Positions 6,915 through 7,307 of a DNA stretch of 7,307 nucleotides are shown piece after piece. The translations under genes were made by a program, and so were the position numbers. Positions within the stretch are counted from its first letter, which is position 1. Each line of letters opens with the position of its first letter. Origin of the DNA: Clostridiales bacterium UBA8153 (GTDB lineage Bacteria; Bacillota; Sulfobacillia; UBA8153); contig DMHJ01000247.1 in assembly GCA_003449495.1 (NCBI GenBank), positions 1 through 7,307 on the forward strand. Reading direction: 5' to 3'. A model generated the notes under the pieces. The model was not told the DNA's origin. It made no database searches and saw only the letters and a list, made by a program, of their open reading frames with translations.

Positions 6915-7307
6915 GTGCGGATCACCACCGGTATCATGGTGCGCAACCTGCTGTATAACGTCCACAGCCGGGCGGCGCGCATCACCACTTTGCAGGACCA
7001 GCTCGCTTCCGGCCGGCGCATGCAGCGGCCGTCCCAGGACCCTTCCGGCACCATGAGCGTCATGCGCATGAGCACGGCCCTGGTGGAGCTGGAGCAGTAC
7101 CTGGAGAACCTAGCCGACGGGCGGGGATGGCTGGATGCCGCAGAGCACGCCCTTAGCGCCACCGTCAGCAACCTGCAGCGGGCGGCGGAGTTGGCCGTGC
7201 AAGGCGCCACCGGGATCCTGACCGCCGGCGACCGGCAGTTGGTGGCCGTGGAGGTGGACCAGCTGATCAGGGGTATCATGGACCTGGCCAATGCCCGCCA
7301 CGGGGGC
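6915..7307 (+). CDS. flgL: Flagellar hook-associated protein 3 (FlgL), 5' part
   Basis: An open frame of 131 codons starts at GTG 6915 and leaves the window without a stop. AGGGGGAAG at 6902-6910, just after the flgK stop, is the ribosome binding site. The start MRITTGIMVRNLLYNVHSR, the segment LQDQLASGRRMQRPSQDP (about residues 26-43) and the later LQRAAELAVQGATG and EVDQLI pattern are the flagellin-type N-terminal helices of FlgL. In typical FlgL the second segment reads 'L..QLSSGKRI.RPSDDP'. FlgL forms the second hook-filament junction ring on FlgK and is the other FlgN client. In Bacillus the next genes are yviE, fliW and csrA, which may follow outside the window. Nothing in the visible part is damaged. 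Confidence 0.92.
   Translation, partial: MRITTGIMVRNLLYNVHSRAARITTLQDQLASGRRMQRPSQDPSGTMSVMRMSTALVELEQYLENLADGRGWLDAAEHALSATVSNLQRAAELAVQGATGILTAGDRQLVAVEVDQLIRGIMDLANARHGG

Noticed and set aside
1..7307. Search for tRNA, rRNA, riboswitch, CRISPR, IS or phage features
   Set aside because: No cloverleaf, repeat array, transposase or attachment-site signal was seen. In particular there is no SAM riboswitch visible before metK, although one could lie upstream of the first gene, outside the window.

Overview
The window is a compact, GC-rich bacterial chromosome segment, roughly 60-65% G+C by eye, with every gene on the + strand. It most likely comes from an anaerobic, possibly thermophilic, high-GC Firmicute of the Clostridia or a related class. 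Three things point there: the order yvyF-flgM-flgN-flgK-flgL, which is typical of Firmicutes; strong Shine-Dalgarno sequences with some GTG starts; and a short 'core' MetE-like methionine synthase of the kind found in corrinoid-dependent anaerobes. The genus cannot be named from this sequence alone.

Positions 1-1847 are a methionine/SAM module. The 3' part of a MetE/UROD-superfamily methyltransferase, probably a core-type methionine synthase, overlaps metK (S-adenosylmethionine synthetase) by 4 nt, so methionine formation and its conversion to SAM look translationally coupled.

Positions 1896-2430 hold the remains of a small membrane-anchored, glycosyltransferase-2-like protein. It has a good ribosome binding site and start, but its reading is split over three frames, so it is either a pseudogene or carries two single-base sequence errors. 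One break lies in a strong GC hairpin, where an error is plausible.

Positions 2517-4205 encode a membrane-bound GAF-GGDEF protein. Its active-site variant is AGDEF and it has an RxxD inhibitory site, so it is a likely c-di-GMP synthase. It stands directly before the flagellar genes, in the general area where Bacillus has comF.

Positions 4258-7307 are the late flagellar cluster: yvyF (zinc-ribbon/HTH-like), flgM (anti-sigma-28), flgN (chaperone), flgK and flgL (hook-filament junction proteins; flgL runs off the end). A convincing sigma-28/SigD-type promoter precedes flgM, with a perfect 12-bp palindrome at the expected transcription start. A weaker copy of the same promoter layout precedes the GGDEF gene, which suggests the c-di-GMP enzyme may belong to the same motility regulon.

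No tRNA, rRNA, CRISPR array, insertion sequence or intrinsic terminator with a good stem and U-tract was seen. No gap between genes exceeds 125 nt. I see no wholly new system. The points most worth following are the shared promoter motif, the broken glycosyltransferase-like gene and the core methionine synthase-metK overlap.
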